From assembly GCF_910589235.1 (NCBI RefSeq), contig NC_060963.1:440501-504500 (forward strand): a stretch of 64,000 nt of DNA, read 5' to 3'. Made by a program: the position numbers and the translations under genes. This stretch comes from Vespa crabro (lineage: Eukaryota; Arthropoda; Insecta; Hymenoptera; Vespidae). Shown piece after piece: positions 14,866 to 25,641 of this stretch. Each line of letters begins with the position of its first letter. Position 1 is the first letter of the stretch. Under the pieces are notes generated by a model that was not told the origin of the DNA, made no database searches, and saw nothing but the letters and a program-made list of their open reading frames with translations.

Positions 14866-15998
14866 GGGCGAATGGTTGTAACGATACGTATTTTACGATC
14901 CTTGGCAAAGCCTCGACCCCGCGTTTTTTCGACTTTCTTTCCCCCTCTCTCTTTCTCTCTCTCTCTCTGTTTACAAGCGTCTTTCGAGTCTCTTCACTTC
15001 TATTTCCTTCCCTTGTTTAACCTTGGGCCCGAAAATTCGTGACGCATATTTTAATCCTATGAGAAAAAAGAGACATTCAATGAATGTACATACGTTTACG
15101 ATAGGTGAAAGAAAGTATTTGTATATAACAATTTGTAATATACTACGTAGTATACTCGTACGATCGTTACGTTTCGATCTATACATGTAAACAACAATGA
15201 GATACGATTTATTTTATTTAGAAAGAACGGAAAACATGGACTTTTCGTTCGATAACATTGGAGTTTTTCGAGGTTGGAATTTCGTGGAGTAGGTAACGAG
15301 AAATCGAAGGAGCGTTTACGTCTCTACCAGGAAGAAATCGCGTAAAACGGTTTTACACCCTTGGTCTTCCATAAAATTCGGATCGTTCGAGGGACCACCC
15401 CGAAGATGTCGGCTATCCCGACTCGGAAGACAAAAGCCAAAGAACGATCTCCGCGTAATTAAGGTCGTAAGAAGAAGCAACGCGTTAGGTAGTGCTCTTT
15501 GGCGTTTATCGCAGAGCCGACGCCTCCTTTTCTTCTTTCTTCGTTCCTTCTTTCTTCTTTTGCGGCTCGCGCGAGCCATCGTATTTCGTCGAGGCCTCGT
15601 TTGTCCTTCTCCTCGTCGTCATCTCGTTGTTCCACGAGAACGCCGCTCGCAACTTGGATGGCTGTAAAGTGCGACGTAAATCAGGCCGTTTAGCCGTATA
15701 ATTTGGCAGGACACGCTGGGCCTTCTCCTCTCGGTGGTTCGACTACGTCAAAAAGGATATCTTGACGCTGCGCGTCTCTCGGTTAAATCGCTAAGGGTAT
15801 AAATATCCGTGGCAAGTACATTCCGCCGTTGTTACGGGCGTGTCTTACTCTCTCTCTCTCTCTTGCTCTTTCATGCGTATTACATGCGTTTGCAAACGTA
15901 CACGTTCCGTCTTCTTTTTTTTGAGAAGGAGAGACACGACGAGTGGACACGCTCCGAGACGTCCACCTTTGTGAACGGAAAGAAAGAATAGAACGAGA

Positions 15999-16034
<36 letters not shown>
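15999..16034. repeat. Compound (GT)n(GA)n microsatellite
   Basis: Eleven GT units passing directly into seven GA units. Confidence 0.96.
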
Positions 16035-16035
<1 letters not shown>

Positions 16036-16089
16036 TCAGGATCGAGAAGGGATGGAAGACGAAGAAAAGAAGAGGGAGGCGAGGGTGGG

Positions 16090-16300
16090 GATTATATAGC
16101 TGCCAAATTACAGTACCTGGCCACCCATAATGCAGCGACGTAGTCGACCATGGTAATAATGTTGGTATTAACGGCGCGGTAACGTTCCCGTCAGTGAAAT
16201 TATAGGTGTCAGGGGCGTGTTAATTTTTATGCTTATTGATTTTCATATTTTACCACCTACCACCAGTGGTGCTGGCGTGGTAGTAGAACAGCAACCTAGA
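16090..16300. promoter_or_regulatory. Possible conserved non-coding element with inverted repeat
   Basis: A repeat-free AT/GC-mixed block with TAATAATG, GTTAATTTTTATG and TTATTGATTTTCAT homeobox-like words. It contains an inverted repeat, CTACCAC (16257-16263) with GTGGTAG (16277-16283). No frame is maintained. Function is inferred from texture only. Confidence 0.22.
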
Positions 16301-17145
16301 AGAGCTATTGGATCGTTTCGTTTACGTTCCACTCGCTTCTGAAAGCCGCTTCCCTTCTTTCTCTTACCTTCTCTTCTCTTCTCTTATTTCTTTATTATTC
16401 GATATTCTCTCTCTCTCTCGTCTCGACTTTGCTACCCCGTGAGGCACCCTCGTTTTCAAGCGAAATTTTTACGGCGAAGAGCGCGTTTCGGTCTTTCAAA
16501 TTTTCTAGCCGGTCTCATTTTTGCTCGACCGGCCCATCTGTGGTTCGATAATTTGGAGACTCTGAAAGGTACAAATAAGGGGCGTGGGTGTGACAAAGTT
16601 TTAAGAGAGGGACGCTTGTTCGCAGGTACACCGATTGGTTCGGAACTTTAAAGTCCGCTTCGGGATTTATAGGCTATATAAATTTCGTATGTTATGGGTA
16701 CAGTAAACTCTGCAGGTACTTAACGATAGACAAGTATCTCTATAGTTCGACAATGTTTCTCGTGACAGACCTATATCATTAGAATTTCAGTCGTACGTAG
16801 ATTGAATTTATGACGTATCGTTGTCACGAAAATTTTAGACAAGCTTTAACACCGCGTTTCATTGTCGCCAATTTAAATATCCGATACGAGTCGATTCGTC
16901 GACTAGATTCCATCCTTACGAGCGTGAAAAGTGTAGAAGAGGGGAATGGAATTTCGGTGGAAGCACGAAAAAAAAAAAAAAAGAAAAAGGAAAAAGAAGT
17001 AAGAAAAGAGAAGAGAGGAGGATTGCGGCGGTGGGACAACTCGGAGAGTTACGGACCATCCATGTCACGTTCGAATATTTTGGCAAATTTATGCCCAATA
17101 AAAATTAACCAGACCCCTTCTCGTTCTGCGGTTTTCGGCCGTGTA

Positions 17146-17161
17146 AGCGCGCTAGCGCGCT
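17146..17161. repeat. 16-bp perfect palindrome
   Basis: AGCGCGCTAGCGCGCT equals its own reverse complement. It is followed within 8 bp by an 11-bp phased repeat series (17169-17201). Confidence 0.9.
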
Positions 17162-17168
17162 AACAGTA

Positions 17169-17201
17169 CACTAGCAACACACTAGCGGCACATTGGCAGG
17201 A
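17169..17201. repeat. Three 11-bp phased units
   Basis: CACTAGCAACA (17169), CACTAGCGGCA (17180) and the weaker CATTGGCAGGA (17191) are head to tail at exactly 11 bp. Downstream ACCACCGACG occurs twice (about 17207 and 17232). This could be a phased binding array. Confidence 0.7.
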
Positions 17202-17503
17202 ACAACCACCGACGGCAGCTACCACCAATACCACCGACGATGACTTTCAAAGTCGTTTAACGACAAGGTGCCCATCGGTTTTGCCGTGGTCGTTGTGTAT
17301 GCGCGCATACGTCGAAACGTTCGTCGATTCGTTCTCTTCGTTTGGCGAGAGTAAGCAAAAGCGGGGTGATTTACCGCTGAATTTTCTTTTTCCTCGCGTT
17401 CGATCTTTCTCCTCTTCTTATTTTTCTTCTTCGCCCTTCCGTTTCTTCTTCTATCCCGGACTTTTTATTCTTTTCCTCTTTAGGAACTTCATCGCAGTCC
17501 TGA

Positions 17504-18067
17504 CGCGAAGGAAGCCTTTCCCTCCTTTCTTTTTTTCCCTTTTTTGTCTCCGGGTATCTTGTCTTTTTAGTTACAGGACTTTGTCCTTCGCACCTTCCTC
17601 CGGTTCGAGTATGGCGGGGGCGCGTGAGCAAATCTCTTTATTCTTTTTATTTCTCATTCCTTGGAGAGTGCGTACGCGGGGAATGTGTCGCCGGTGTAAA
17701 TCAGTCAACGTCCGCGGGGATTAGAGTTTACTGTATCCCCGTACTCTCGGACGTCTCCTCGCAGTTCCAGGTACGGCACAAGCTGGCCCCATTGCTTTTC
17801 TGCGAATCAGATTTCTCTGTGACAAAAAAAAAAGGACGAGAAAAAAAGAAAGAAACAAGAAAAAAAAGGACATTGCACGGACCCGATGAAACGATCAAAC
17901 TTTGTGTCGAAGATATTCGACATTTTTTTCCTTCCCGTCGACCAACAATTCATACCTTATTCTTGATTTTAAACGATCGAATTTATAACGATATTAACGT
18001 CTCGCCGAAGAAACCACTAACGTGCGTATTGATATTTGAATGGTTTACGAATATATTACGGTATTGA
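17504..18067 (+). CDS. Candidate exon within a 188-codon open frame, unrecognised
   Basis: The frame runs from the stop at 17501 to a TGA at 18065-18067 and contains no ATG, so it could only be an exon. The first part crosses T/C-rich sequence. A good acceptor (ctcctcgcagttccag, ending 17770) would give a last exon of 98 codons from 17771, with a Lys-rich stretch at about residues 17-36 and a mixed, unbiased remainder. No domain is recognised. Chance occurrence in a window of this size is possible. Confidence 0.18.
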   Translation, partial: REGSLSLLSFFPFFVSGYLVFLVTGLCPSHLPPVRVWRGRVSKSLYSFYFSFLGECVRGECVAGVNQSTSAGIRVYCIPVLSDVSSQFQVRHKLAPLLFCESDFSVTKKKGREKKKETRKKRTLHGPDETIKLCVEDIRHFFPSRRPTIHTLFLILNDRIYNDINVSPKKPLTCVLIFEWFTNILRY

Positions 18068-18744
18068 ATATATTATATCGTTTTGAATGAGACGGGACGT
18101 AGGACGCAACGAAGAAATATATCAATGAACGTGACGTTAATTTCGTCGAGTAAAAAGAATTCACGAAGGAGAGAGACGGGAGATGGGTGAAACGGTTTCA
18201 ATTTCGCGATAGACAGGGGTAACGAGATGGGCGAGAACGGCCCTGGTACGGCGGCGGTTAAGGTGGTTAAGGGCTAACAACTGTGACGCACTGCGACCGC
18301 AGACGCTTGTAGAGGAGAACCGAGATCGACCGCATCGGCTCTGCTTGATTTCACGGCCGCTAATTAGTCCATGCGCGCTTTGCCACACGTCTAATCGCAA
18401 ATTTATAAGCCACCCTGAAAGTCCCGCGGAAGGTCGCGCGAGGGCGTAAACGATGTCGCGCTGTCGCATAATCTTCGAGAAGAGTTCCTCGTGAATTTTA
18501 ATCCCAAGGTTTTGCCTTCCTCCTTCAACGTCTCTCGCTTCTCCAGGTGTTTGAATAATAAAGCTCAGACCTTGCCACCAATTTATATTTAAACTTTCAA
18601 ATCTATCGAGATCAACAATTTATATAAGATTTATTTCCAAGTCAGTTTATTTTAATTCGTCGAAAGAAGAGACCGCGAGAATATTTTCAAAATCGATTAG
18701 ACGAAATATTTATTTTATTTAGTCGAATTATCCCAGTTATCGCA

Positions 18745-19065
18745 GTGACACCTGCTTGCGAGGGAACATCATTGGTAACTACAAGTCACCTAAACGATAC
18801 GTTCTCGTGCTATGCGGGGTAAAAAATCGATTCGCGTCACCTGCCTGTCATAAGTTCAACGGTGGTTCCCATAGCCCCGACGACTATGAGGGATTTCGGA
18901 ATCGCATCGTGTCATTAGTTCTACGTACCCCTGAATATCGATGGCTAGTCGGTGCGTTAATAACCCATGACGTTTCATACACGAAGTGCTTTTTTTTGTC
19001 AAACCCGAATAACTGTACTTCCTGTTCACTTGAACGAATTCACCTGATCTCTCAACGTGCCTAGA
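18745..19065. promoter_or_regulatory. Possible enhancer with three CACCTG E-boxes
   Basis: CACCTG occurs at 18749-18754, 18838-18843 and 19041-19046, a spacing far closer than expected for a 6-mer. CACCTG is the core bound by Snail-type zinc fingers and some bHLH proteins (family knowledge). A 102-codon frame (18756-19064) overlaps but starts with TTG and is unrecognised. Confidence 0.22.
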
Positions 19066-19145
19066 AACGTTTAATTCGATCGATCGTTATTTTTTTAGTT
19101 CATTTCGAAGATAAGATATCGTCGACGGAGCGCGGGAAAAAGGTT

Positions 19146-19167
19146 TCTCTCTCTCTCTCTCTCTCTT
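19146..19167. repeat. (CT)n microsatellite
   Basis: About eleven CT units. Confidence 0.94.
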
Positions 19168-19691
19168 TATTTTTGTTTTTCTTTTTTGCAAAACCATCAA
19201 GATGATATCAAAATTTAAACATACGTGTATACTCTGTGAAAAAGTAACGTAATTTCTCGACGTAATAGGGAGATAAATTTTCGTTCCCTAGGTGATCGAA
19301 GTGAGACGTATTTCCATGCTAATCGCGCGTCGTATCGATCGTCGCATTAATTCTCAAGAGCGCGTTTAAGCGAGGTAGACGAGCCTGGACAGGTTCGAGG
19401 GGCCGGACTCGACGAAACGTCTTGATTTCGCGAGCGATCGTAAAGTTAATCGATCGGCTCCATTAAATCGCGGCACGGTAATCGAAGCGATACACTTTTC
19501 GTGACGCCAGGGCCCTCATTTCAGAGGGAATCGCAGCTGCGGGGGCGGGGAGGAAGAATAAAGAGGAGAAGGAGCGGAGGGGGAGAGAGGAGAAGAAGTA
19601 AAAGAAGTAACAGAAGAAGCAGCACGAGAGGATAGGCAGAGTTGGCCGCTCGTTCGCTTTTATCGACCGCCGTTGTAGAGACAGGGCTTGG

Positions 19692-19701
19692 GAGAGAGAG
19701 G

Positions 19702-19738
<37 letters not shown>
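19692..19738. repeat. (GA)n microsatellite
   Basis: GA units with one G-run interruption near 19700. Confidence 0.96.
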
Positions 19739-19739
<1 letters not shown>

Positions 19740-20631
19740 AGAGAGGCCCCATAAAACTCTCACGTTATTTACTATGTTAATTGGCGCCCACGTCAAACAC
19801 AAATTTATGCTAAAAGCCAAGATGTTATCGAGTAGCCGAGCGCGTTACGGCGCTGACAGCTCCTGTGTGCCTCTCAGTGCCGAAGCTCTGCGTTCGCGTC
19901 TTCGTCGCGCTTCTTCCGCGAGGATTCGATCGAGAGAAGGCCTTCGTCGAACCGATGATACCCCGATATCGATCTTCGGCGCCTTCATCCTCAGCCTTCT
20001 CCCTTTTTTACTCTTTCCTTCTCTACTCGCTTTATCTTTCTCTCTTCCTATCTCCGTCATATCCGTCGAACGAAAACAGTCTATTATCAGAATCGTCGCA
20101 CTTTTTTTCAAGTTATCCGTATTAAGATAATTTGGCCAATAGAGAATCGTGATCCTTTAGTTGAGATTTATGCTCGGAGAGAAACTCGATTTACATAGAT
20201 ATTTAAGTATATGCATCGAATCGAATGAAATAATAGTGAAAGTGATTCGGTTGCGAGGAGTGACATAATTGAGCGATTGATCATCGTCCCGATCCTGATG
20301 TCTTCATTCCCATCGTCGAGATCGCAAGAGTTTCGAATACTTTTCTAGAGAATCTAGATTGAAATGGATCGATTTAAGAAATCGATCTTTTTCGTTCTCT
20401 TACCGTCTTACATTTCTCTTTGTTCGAAAATATTCAAGTCGGTTAAAGAGTTTGCTATGGTCGAACGGGAACTATCCAGTGGGCTTACCCAGTTGTCTAG
20501 TTGCGAAGGGCAAGCTAGAAGCACGTTCGGCCCGTCCATGACTTAAAGTTTTATGGTGTCTAAGACACCACGCGGGGACCATGTGTTCTCCAGATACTAC
20601 CGAGAATAATGGAATTTACGTGTAATACCGT

Positions 20632-20658
20632 TCTCTCTCTCTCTCTCTCTCTCTCTCT
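20632..20658. repeat. (CT)n microsatellite
   Basis: About thirteen units passing into T/C-rich sequence. Confidence 0.95.
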
Positions 20659-20825
20659 TCTTTTTTCTTTTTCCTCGTGGGAAGAGGAAAGGAGCGTAAA
20701 ATGGAGTTTTCGAAGGTGTCACGAAAAGAGCATAGAGTGTTCGCCATACGGAATGCACACGTTGCAAAATCAGTTTTTCTTTTGAAAATGCAGAATCCAA
20801 ACGCGACCGTTACGTATCACCAATT

Positions 20826-21012
20826 TCACTCTTTTCTTTTCTTTTTTTTTCTCTTCTTCCTCCTATTCTTCTTCCCTTCTTCATCTTCTTCCCCATCTTC
20901 TCCTTCTTCATTTTTTTCTTCTTTTATTCCCTTCCACCTTCGAGCATCATCCTCCCGCGCTGCTTCTTCTTCTTCTTCTCCATCTCTCCTCACTCTTTTT
21001 CCTCCTCCTTCT
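20826..21012. repeat. Long pyrimidine tract, TTC-rich
   Basis: About 185 bp almost entirely of T and C with TTC/TCC words. It ends in CTTAACGTCCGACAG, the shape of a strong eukaryotic splice acceptor at 21025. Confidence 0.9.
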
Positions 21013-21025
21013 TAACGTCCGACAG

Positions 21026-21199
21026 GTGATTTACACGCAAGGATTTATTGCTCGCAAAATTTTACGAAAGGCTCTGACCCGCACCGAAACCGGCGTGTCG
21101 CGGTCATCCGCGCGAGAAACGACGCGCTCTTCCAGGAACGAAAAACCATTTTTTATGGGAGAGAATATTCGAATGACATCGATGGAAAGAGAGAAGGAC

Positions 21200-21230
<31 letters not shown>

Positions 21231-21331
21231 AGATATGTAATCTCGCGTGCACATACGCCGTGAAATACATTCTGGCGATACGTTTCGTAAGTCGCATCCG
21301 CGTTCTGCTTTTGGAAGATTTAAGGTATTAG
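21026..21331 (+). CDS. Candidate exon behind a very long pyrimidine tract, unrecognised
   Basis: The frame is open immediately after the acceptor CGACAG (ends 21025) for 101 codons to a TAG at 21329-21331. Codons 1-52 are not repetitive; codons about 53-67 come from the GA tract at 21199-21226. The second half is hydrophobic/basic. No domain or signal peptide is recognised. A tract this pyrimidine-rich is followed by AG by chance easily, so support is weak. Confidence 0.15.
21199..21226. repeat. (GA)n microsatellite
   Basis: About fourteen GA units. Confidence 0.95.
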
Positions 21332-21663
21332 GCGTGGAACGACGTCGATAAAAATTGAAATAAGTACCCGGACGATGAAGTCCTACGTTCGTAAATTCCC
21401 AAGACCGAGCGAAGTTTAACGGAACGTTTATGTACGTACTTACGTATACATATCTGATATCGAGGACAATTTTTTTTTCCGAAGGATTTACGAATATTTT
21501 AATTCGGCCAGTCGTTTTACGGTAAGATCGAGCAACCTAATATGTCTTGAATTTCGTGGGAAGATAAAAATGAAAAAACGACGAGAAAAATTCAACGTTA
21601 GCAAGTTGCTCGACTTTTCGAAATGCAAAGAACATCTGAAAAATCATTGCGAGCTTTAGGTGG

Positions 21664-21685
21664 CTCTCTCTCTCTCTCTCTCTCT
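21664..21685. repeat. (CT)n microsatellite
   Basis: About eleven CT units. Confidence 0.94.
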
Positions 21686-22055
21686 ATCCTTCTTTTCTTT
21701 CTGACGTGTGTGTTGGTTAGGAGGACGTGGGCGTTTATGCCGTCAGTTTTATTACTTTGACGGGCGCCGTTGGCTCTACGGACGACGGCAATCGCGCCTT
21801 TACAAGCAAGATCATTCTCCTTTATGGTTGAATTTCAATCCCGTCGGACGAGGGGCATTTCTGGAAAGCGCGCCTCTTAACGCAAACCCCTCTTGGCCGA
21901 TCTCGACCGGCCACCGATATATGTAAACGTCGAATGTCGGAGATCGAGAATCCTCCGACGATTGTGCCCGTGCGATATCTCTTCGAGATTAAGTTGTTTC
22001 TTCCTACCTGACGTTTAAAGACACTCTCATTCGTGATATCTGCTATTGTTTAGCG

Positions 22056-22364
22056 TTAGGTATACATCATTTTTATATAGCCTTTGACCCTGTATATCGT
22101 AATATCGTTATCTTCTTCCCGACTGTGATACAAGGAAAAACATAATTTTGACAAATAATGTCCCTTTGCACAATAAAATTGCAGAAGAACGGGCAGAGGT
22201 AAAAGTAATAAATTCGAAGAGTTCGTCCGTCGTAAGCTCGGTATCACTTTCGAGGTAACAAAAGTAAAAGTTCGCGGGCGTCGCGTTCGAAGGATTCGCA
22301 GAAAAGCTGCCACAAACACGATAGGTGTGTGCGAGGGAGGCAGCTGGTTTACAAAAAGAGGATA
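22056..22364 (-). CDS. Open frame of about 100 codons with ATG, unrecognised
   Basis: The first true ATG on the minus strand (complement of 22365-22367 region) opens a repeat-free frame ending in TAA at 22056-22058; a second minus frame (22108-22386, TTG start) is also open. Two open frames in one stretch argue for chance composition more than for a gene. No motif is recognised. Confidence 0.1.
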   Translation of the reverse strand, partial: YPLFVNQLPPSHTPIVFVAAFLRILRTRRPRTFTFVTSKVIPSLRRTNSSNLLLLPLPVLLQFYCAKGHYLSKLCFSLYHSREEDNDITIYRVKGYIKMMYT

Positions 22365-23591
22365 CATCGAAACCGAGTGTTGGCAAAGCGCATCGAGTTC
22401 CTTCGGGTTTTTCCGCTGTAATTTATGCCCGATAATGAACCTGCACTCCGTAGATAGCGTAAGGTCAGGTGTTAATGCCGGTGCGTGTGTGGTGCGAGGA
22501 GAGTAAGGCTCTCTCCGCGTGGGACTTGTGGCACATTGGGCCCACCCGTGCGCGCGCCGCTCGACTCTCTTTCTCTCTCTCTTTTTTTTTTTTTTTTTCT
22601 TTCGATTCAGCGCACGAATTAGCTGTGCTCACGAGTCCGTATACGCCGGTTCGCACTTGAAATCAATGAACATCGACTGCGCTACGTACGTTGGGATCCG
22701 ACCGTGTGGGTGGTTAATTAGAAGCGATTTCGCGTCGTAGAACCGGAGAAACGGAGAGGAAAGAAATTACATCGCCCTTTCTATTTTCGACCGTGCTCCA
22801 AGCCTTTCGATTTCGACGTTGAATCGTATCGACCGATCAAATTTATTGAAGTTTGCCGACTGATTTATAATACATACGCACGCGCGTTCATAATATATAT
22901 ATATATAACTACATATATACGTGGATACGTATGTCAGATGAAAAATTTCTACGAAACTAGTTCATCGAAACTATTTCGTGAGGATTGGCCAAGCCCGATC
23001 TGTAATCTTTTAAATTAGCGTTAAATTATATCGTTTACGAGTGACGTACGATAAGGATCGCGCCGTTCGTGAAATTACGTATCTACGCGAGGGTCATTTA
23101 TTAAAATTACATCGAGAATGCAATATTCGTGGAGCATCGGAAAGTACACAATTCGGCGTTACGAAATAGAGAGGACGAACGGCGTCGATGAGTCGTGAGA
23201 TATCTTCGCGGTACGCGCGCGTGCGTTTATGTGGGTGAGAGGCGCGAGAGAACTCGCCCTGTGTACTTTCTCTTCGAACTCGCTTCGTTTCTCGGAATCT
23301 ACTCGTGACTCCGATCGAGTCTTCTTTTTCGATCTATTCAAGGTTATGTCGAGCGAACAACGAAAACAACTATATTCCGTTTGATTATGTTTTGGAACGC
23401 GAATAATAGAAACGATTCTAACGTTAACCTTACTTAGTCTTTAGCGTTCTTTGAAGGAAGACGAGCGTTTTCAGCGTTCCTTTGATAATACGGATGACTC
23501 CGAGCGACGCATACGAGCAACTTCGAGGCCGTTTAAAGGCCTTACACGATTGTACGGGTTCTGGTAGAGTGGTCCCAAAGAGAAATGCAAG

Positions 23592-23613
<22 letters not shown>
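23592..23613. repeat. (GA)n microsatellite
   Basis: About ten GA units with a GGA step. Confidence 0.94.
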
Positions 23614-23622
<9 letters not shown>

Positions 23623-23760
23623 AGCGACTCTCGAGATCAGCTTCGGCAGTCTCAACTTCGTGGGGTTATTCGCAATATACCCGACAACGTATTCACGATT
23701 CACGGTGTATAAAGTACGTGCTTACGAGCGTGGCACAATCGAGCGAGCCTGGACCTGAGA

Positions 23761-23807
23761 AAAAAGAAAGAAAAAGAGAGGAAGAGGGAGAGAGAGAGAG
23801 AGAGAGA
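23761..23807. repeat. GA/GAAA purine microsatellite
   Basis: A-rich GAAA words passing into a clean GA run. Confidence 0.94.
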
Positions 23808-24243
23808 CGACAAGCCCGTGGGCACGAGCTATTAAGATATTTGAATAATATTAACATGGGGAGCTCGCGAGAGCGTCGTGGTGTCGATAACGAGCTAGGA
23901 ACCCGCTCGAGCGCGCGCACGCATCGGTCCCAAGGCGATGTTACGCGAGAATTTTAGTGCTGGAGGCACCGATAAAACGGTCCCCGCAACGATGACGTCG
24001 CTCGTTCGAACGTATCCTCTTGCAGCCGATGCAGCACGCGCTGGCTATTTCGATAGCAGGTGTCGTCGATGGACGCTCTTCTACTTTTTATCCTTTCTTT
24101 CTTCAACCTTCTCTTCGCGACGACCTTTCTCTCGCGGCAGATAGCGACTCGAGAAAAGAAGTCCTGAATGTAAGAATCTTTGCGGATTAGAAAGAGAGAC
24201 GTACGTACGCGCGCATACATAGACGCACACAGACTTGTGCGAG

Positions 24244-24246
<3 letters not shown>

Positions 24247-24304
<58 letters not shown>
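24247..24304. repeat. Compound (AT)n(GT)n microsatellite
   Basis: Eighteen AT units followed directly by eleven GT units. Confidence 0.97.
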
Positions 24305-25062
24305 AAATACCTACTCGATAGCGTCGTATCGAATTTCAAAGTAAGCAAAGGGCTCTGTTAGACTCGAAGGAATATCGTAATGGCGCGATATTGCTTAATA
24401 CTTTCCTATATCGGCTACGTAAAAGTAACTCTTTCCATTTTACTAGATTATTTCCACAAGGAGAATGTTAATGGGTATTATTATCTCGATCACATTTTCA
24501 TATGATCATACGATTTCGTTTGATTTTCATAAGTCGCACTTTCGACCTAGTTGCGATATCTCGTGGTTGTGGAATCAATCGCGAGAATCGTGATACGGTC
24601 GAAGAGCACGTACAACTATGCGTCAACCGAGGAAGCCCTGAGTAAAGTCGCGATTGGAACCTACTCGGCATCGTCACTTGTTGACGGCAGCTTCTCACGT
24701 ACTCGGCACGCTCGAGACGTCGATTCTCTTATCGAACGGACGAGAACGATCCGTTCGTCGTCTCCGAGGAATGAAATCAGCTCTCTCGGGTGATCTCATT
24801 TCTGTGAGTCGATCCATCGGGATATTTCTGAGAATCGCTTCGGCCGACTCGATTTCGTCTCGAACGTGTCCAGGAACGTAAACTCTCTTTTTCTCTTGTC
24901 GCAAACGTATGTCGTCCACATGGTGGAGCAGCACAGAGGTTGGTTGTCCGTTACCGTCGGTGGCCCTGGCCAGCTCATTAATGCAGGTGCAGGTACATAA
25001 CGTGAGCTCGCGCTTCGAGAGAATTTCGACGGTGGTGTATGCTCGCCATGTGTGTCGCAGGT

Positions 25063-25131
25063 AAAGAGCGAGAGAAAGAGGGGTAAAGCGAGGAAAAGGG
25101 GGAGAGAAAGAGAGAGAGAGAGAGAGGAGAA
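25063..25131. repeat. GA-rich purine tract
   Basis: Irregular GAAAG/GGGG words ending in a clean GA run. Confidence 0.92.
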
Positions 25132-25285
25132 CAGGTAAGGGCCCGAAAAACATGTGATGGCCAGCCTCCGGCCGTGGCTTCGTTCGGGCTTCGCGTTCGA
25201 GCACGTACCACCAAGGACGCGTGGAAGGTGAGCGTGCTGCACGTTTCCAGAGAAGCGCATCGGCGAAGGATAAAGAGGAAAAAAG

Positions 25286-25304
25286 AAAAAAAAAAAAAAA
25301 AAAA
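25286..25304. repeat. Poly-A homopolymer (19 A)
   Basis: Nineteen A preceded by AAAAG words. It produces false poly-Lys and poly-Phe frames. Confidence 0.94.
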
Positions 25305-25570
25305 GAAACGAGTCCATCGAACACGACGAAGATTCTCGATACTTGAACGTTTCTCGAGAATGAGAATGAAGAATCTCCTTCCAGTCGATTCCAAAGAATG
25401 TCGTTTGCGCTGGAGAAGAAGCAAAATCTTCATTTAGTCTTGAAATCAACAGAGCGAAGATTTTAATTAATATTAATGGCTCGTGCGATGAAACGTTCGC
25501 ACCGTTTCAACGTAGAAAGTCAAACCGCACCTACATACGTCCTAATAATCGACGACTACCTTATACCTGC

Positions 25571-25641
25571 CTACTTACTTACCTACCTACCTACCTACCT
25601 ACCTACCTACCTACCTACCTACCTACCTACCTACCTATCTA
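25571..25641. repeat. (ACCT)n tetranucleotide microsatellite
   Basis: About 17 units, clean from about 25581 to 25637. It reads as Tyr-Leu-Pro-Thr cycles in frame. Confidence 0.96.

Larger units (their letters stand above)
14866..17145. other. Unique sequence with pyrimidine tracts and a TG/GA repeat
   Basis: No gene recognised. CT-rich runs lie at 14942-14969 and 15848-15864, and a TTC-rich run near 15529-15560. The block at 16090-16300 is listed separately. Confidence 0.5.
18068..20631. other. Unique sequence, no gene seen
   Basis: It contains the E-box-rich block at 18745-19065, a CT tract (19146-19167), a GA tract (19692-19738) and an AT-balanced block at 19745-19815 (TAAAACTC, TTATTTAC and GTTAATTGG words). 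A 163-codon frame through 19642-20130 owes its length to the GA tract. Confidence 0.5.
21332..23591. other. Unique sequence with short repeats, no gene seen
   Basis: CT tract at 21664-21685, a 17-T run at 22582-22598 and an AT run at 22893-22907. A repeat-free stretch at 22056-22386 is open in two minus-strand frames and is listed separately. Confidence 0.5.

Noticed and set aside
24695..25449. Three overlapping minus-strand frames of 151-217 codons
   Set aside because: All owe their length to the GA tract and A homopolymer, and they contradict each other in register.
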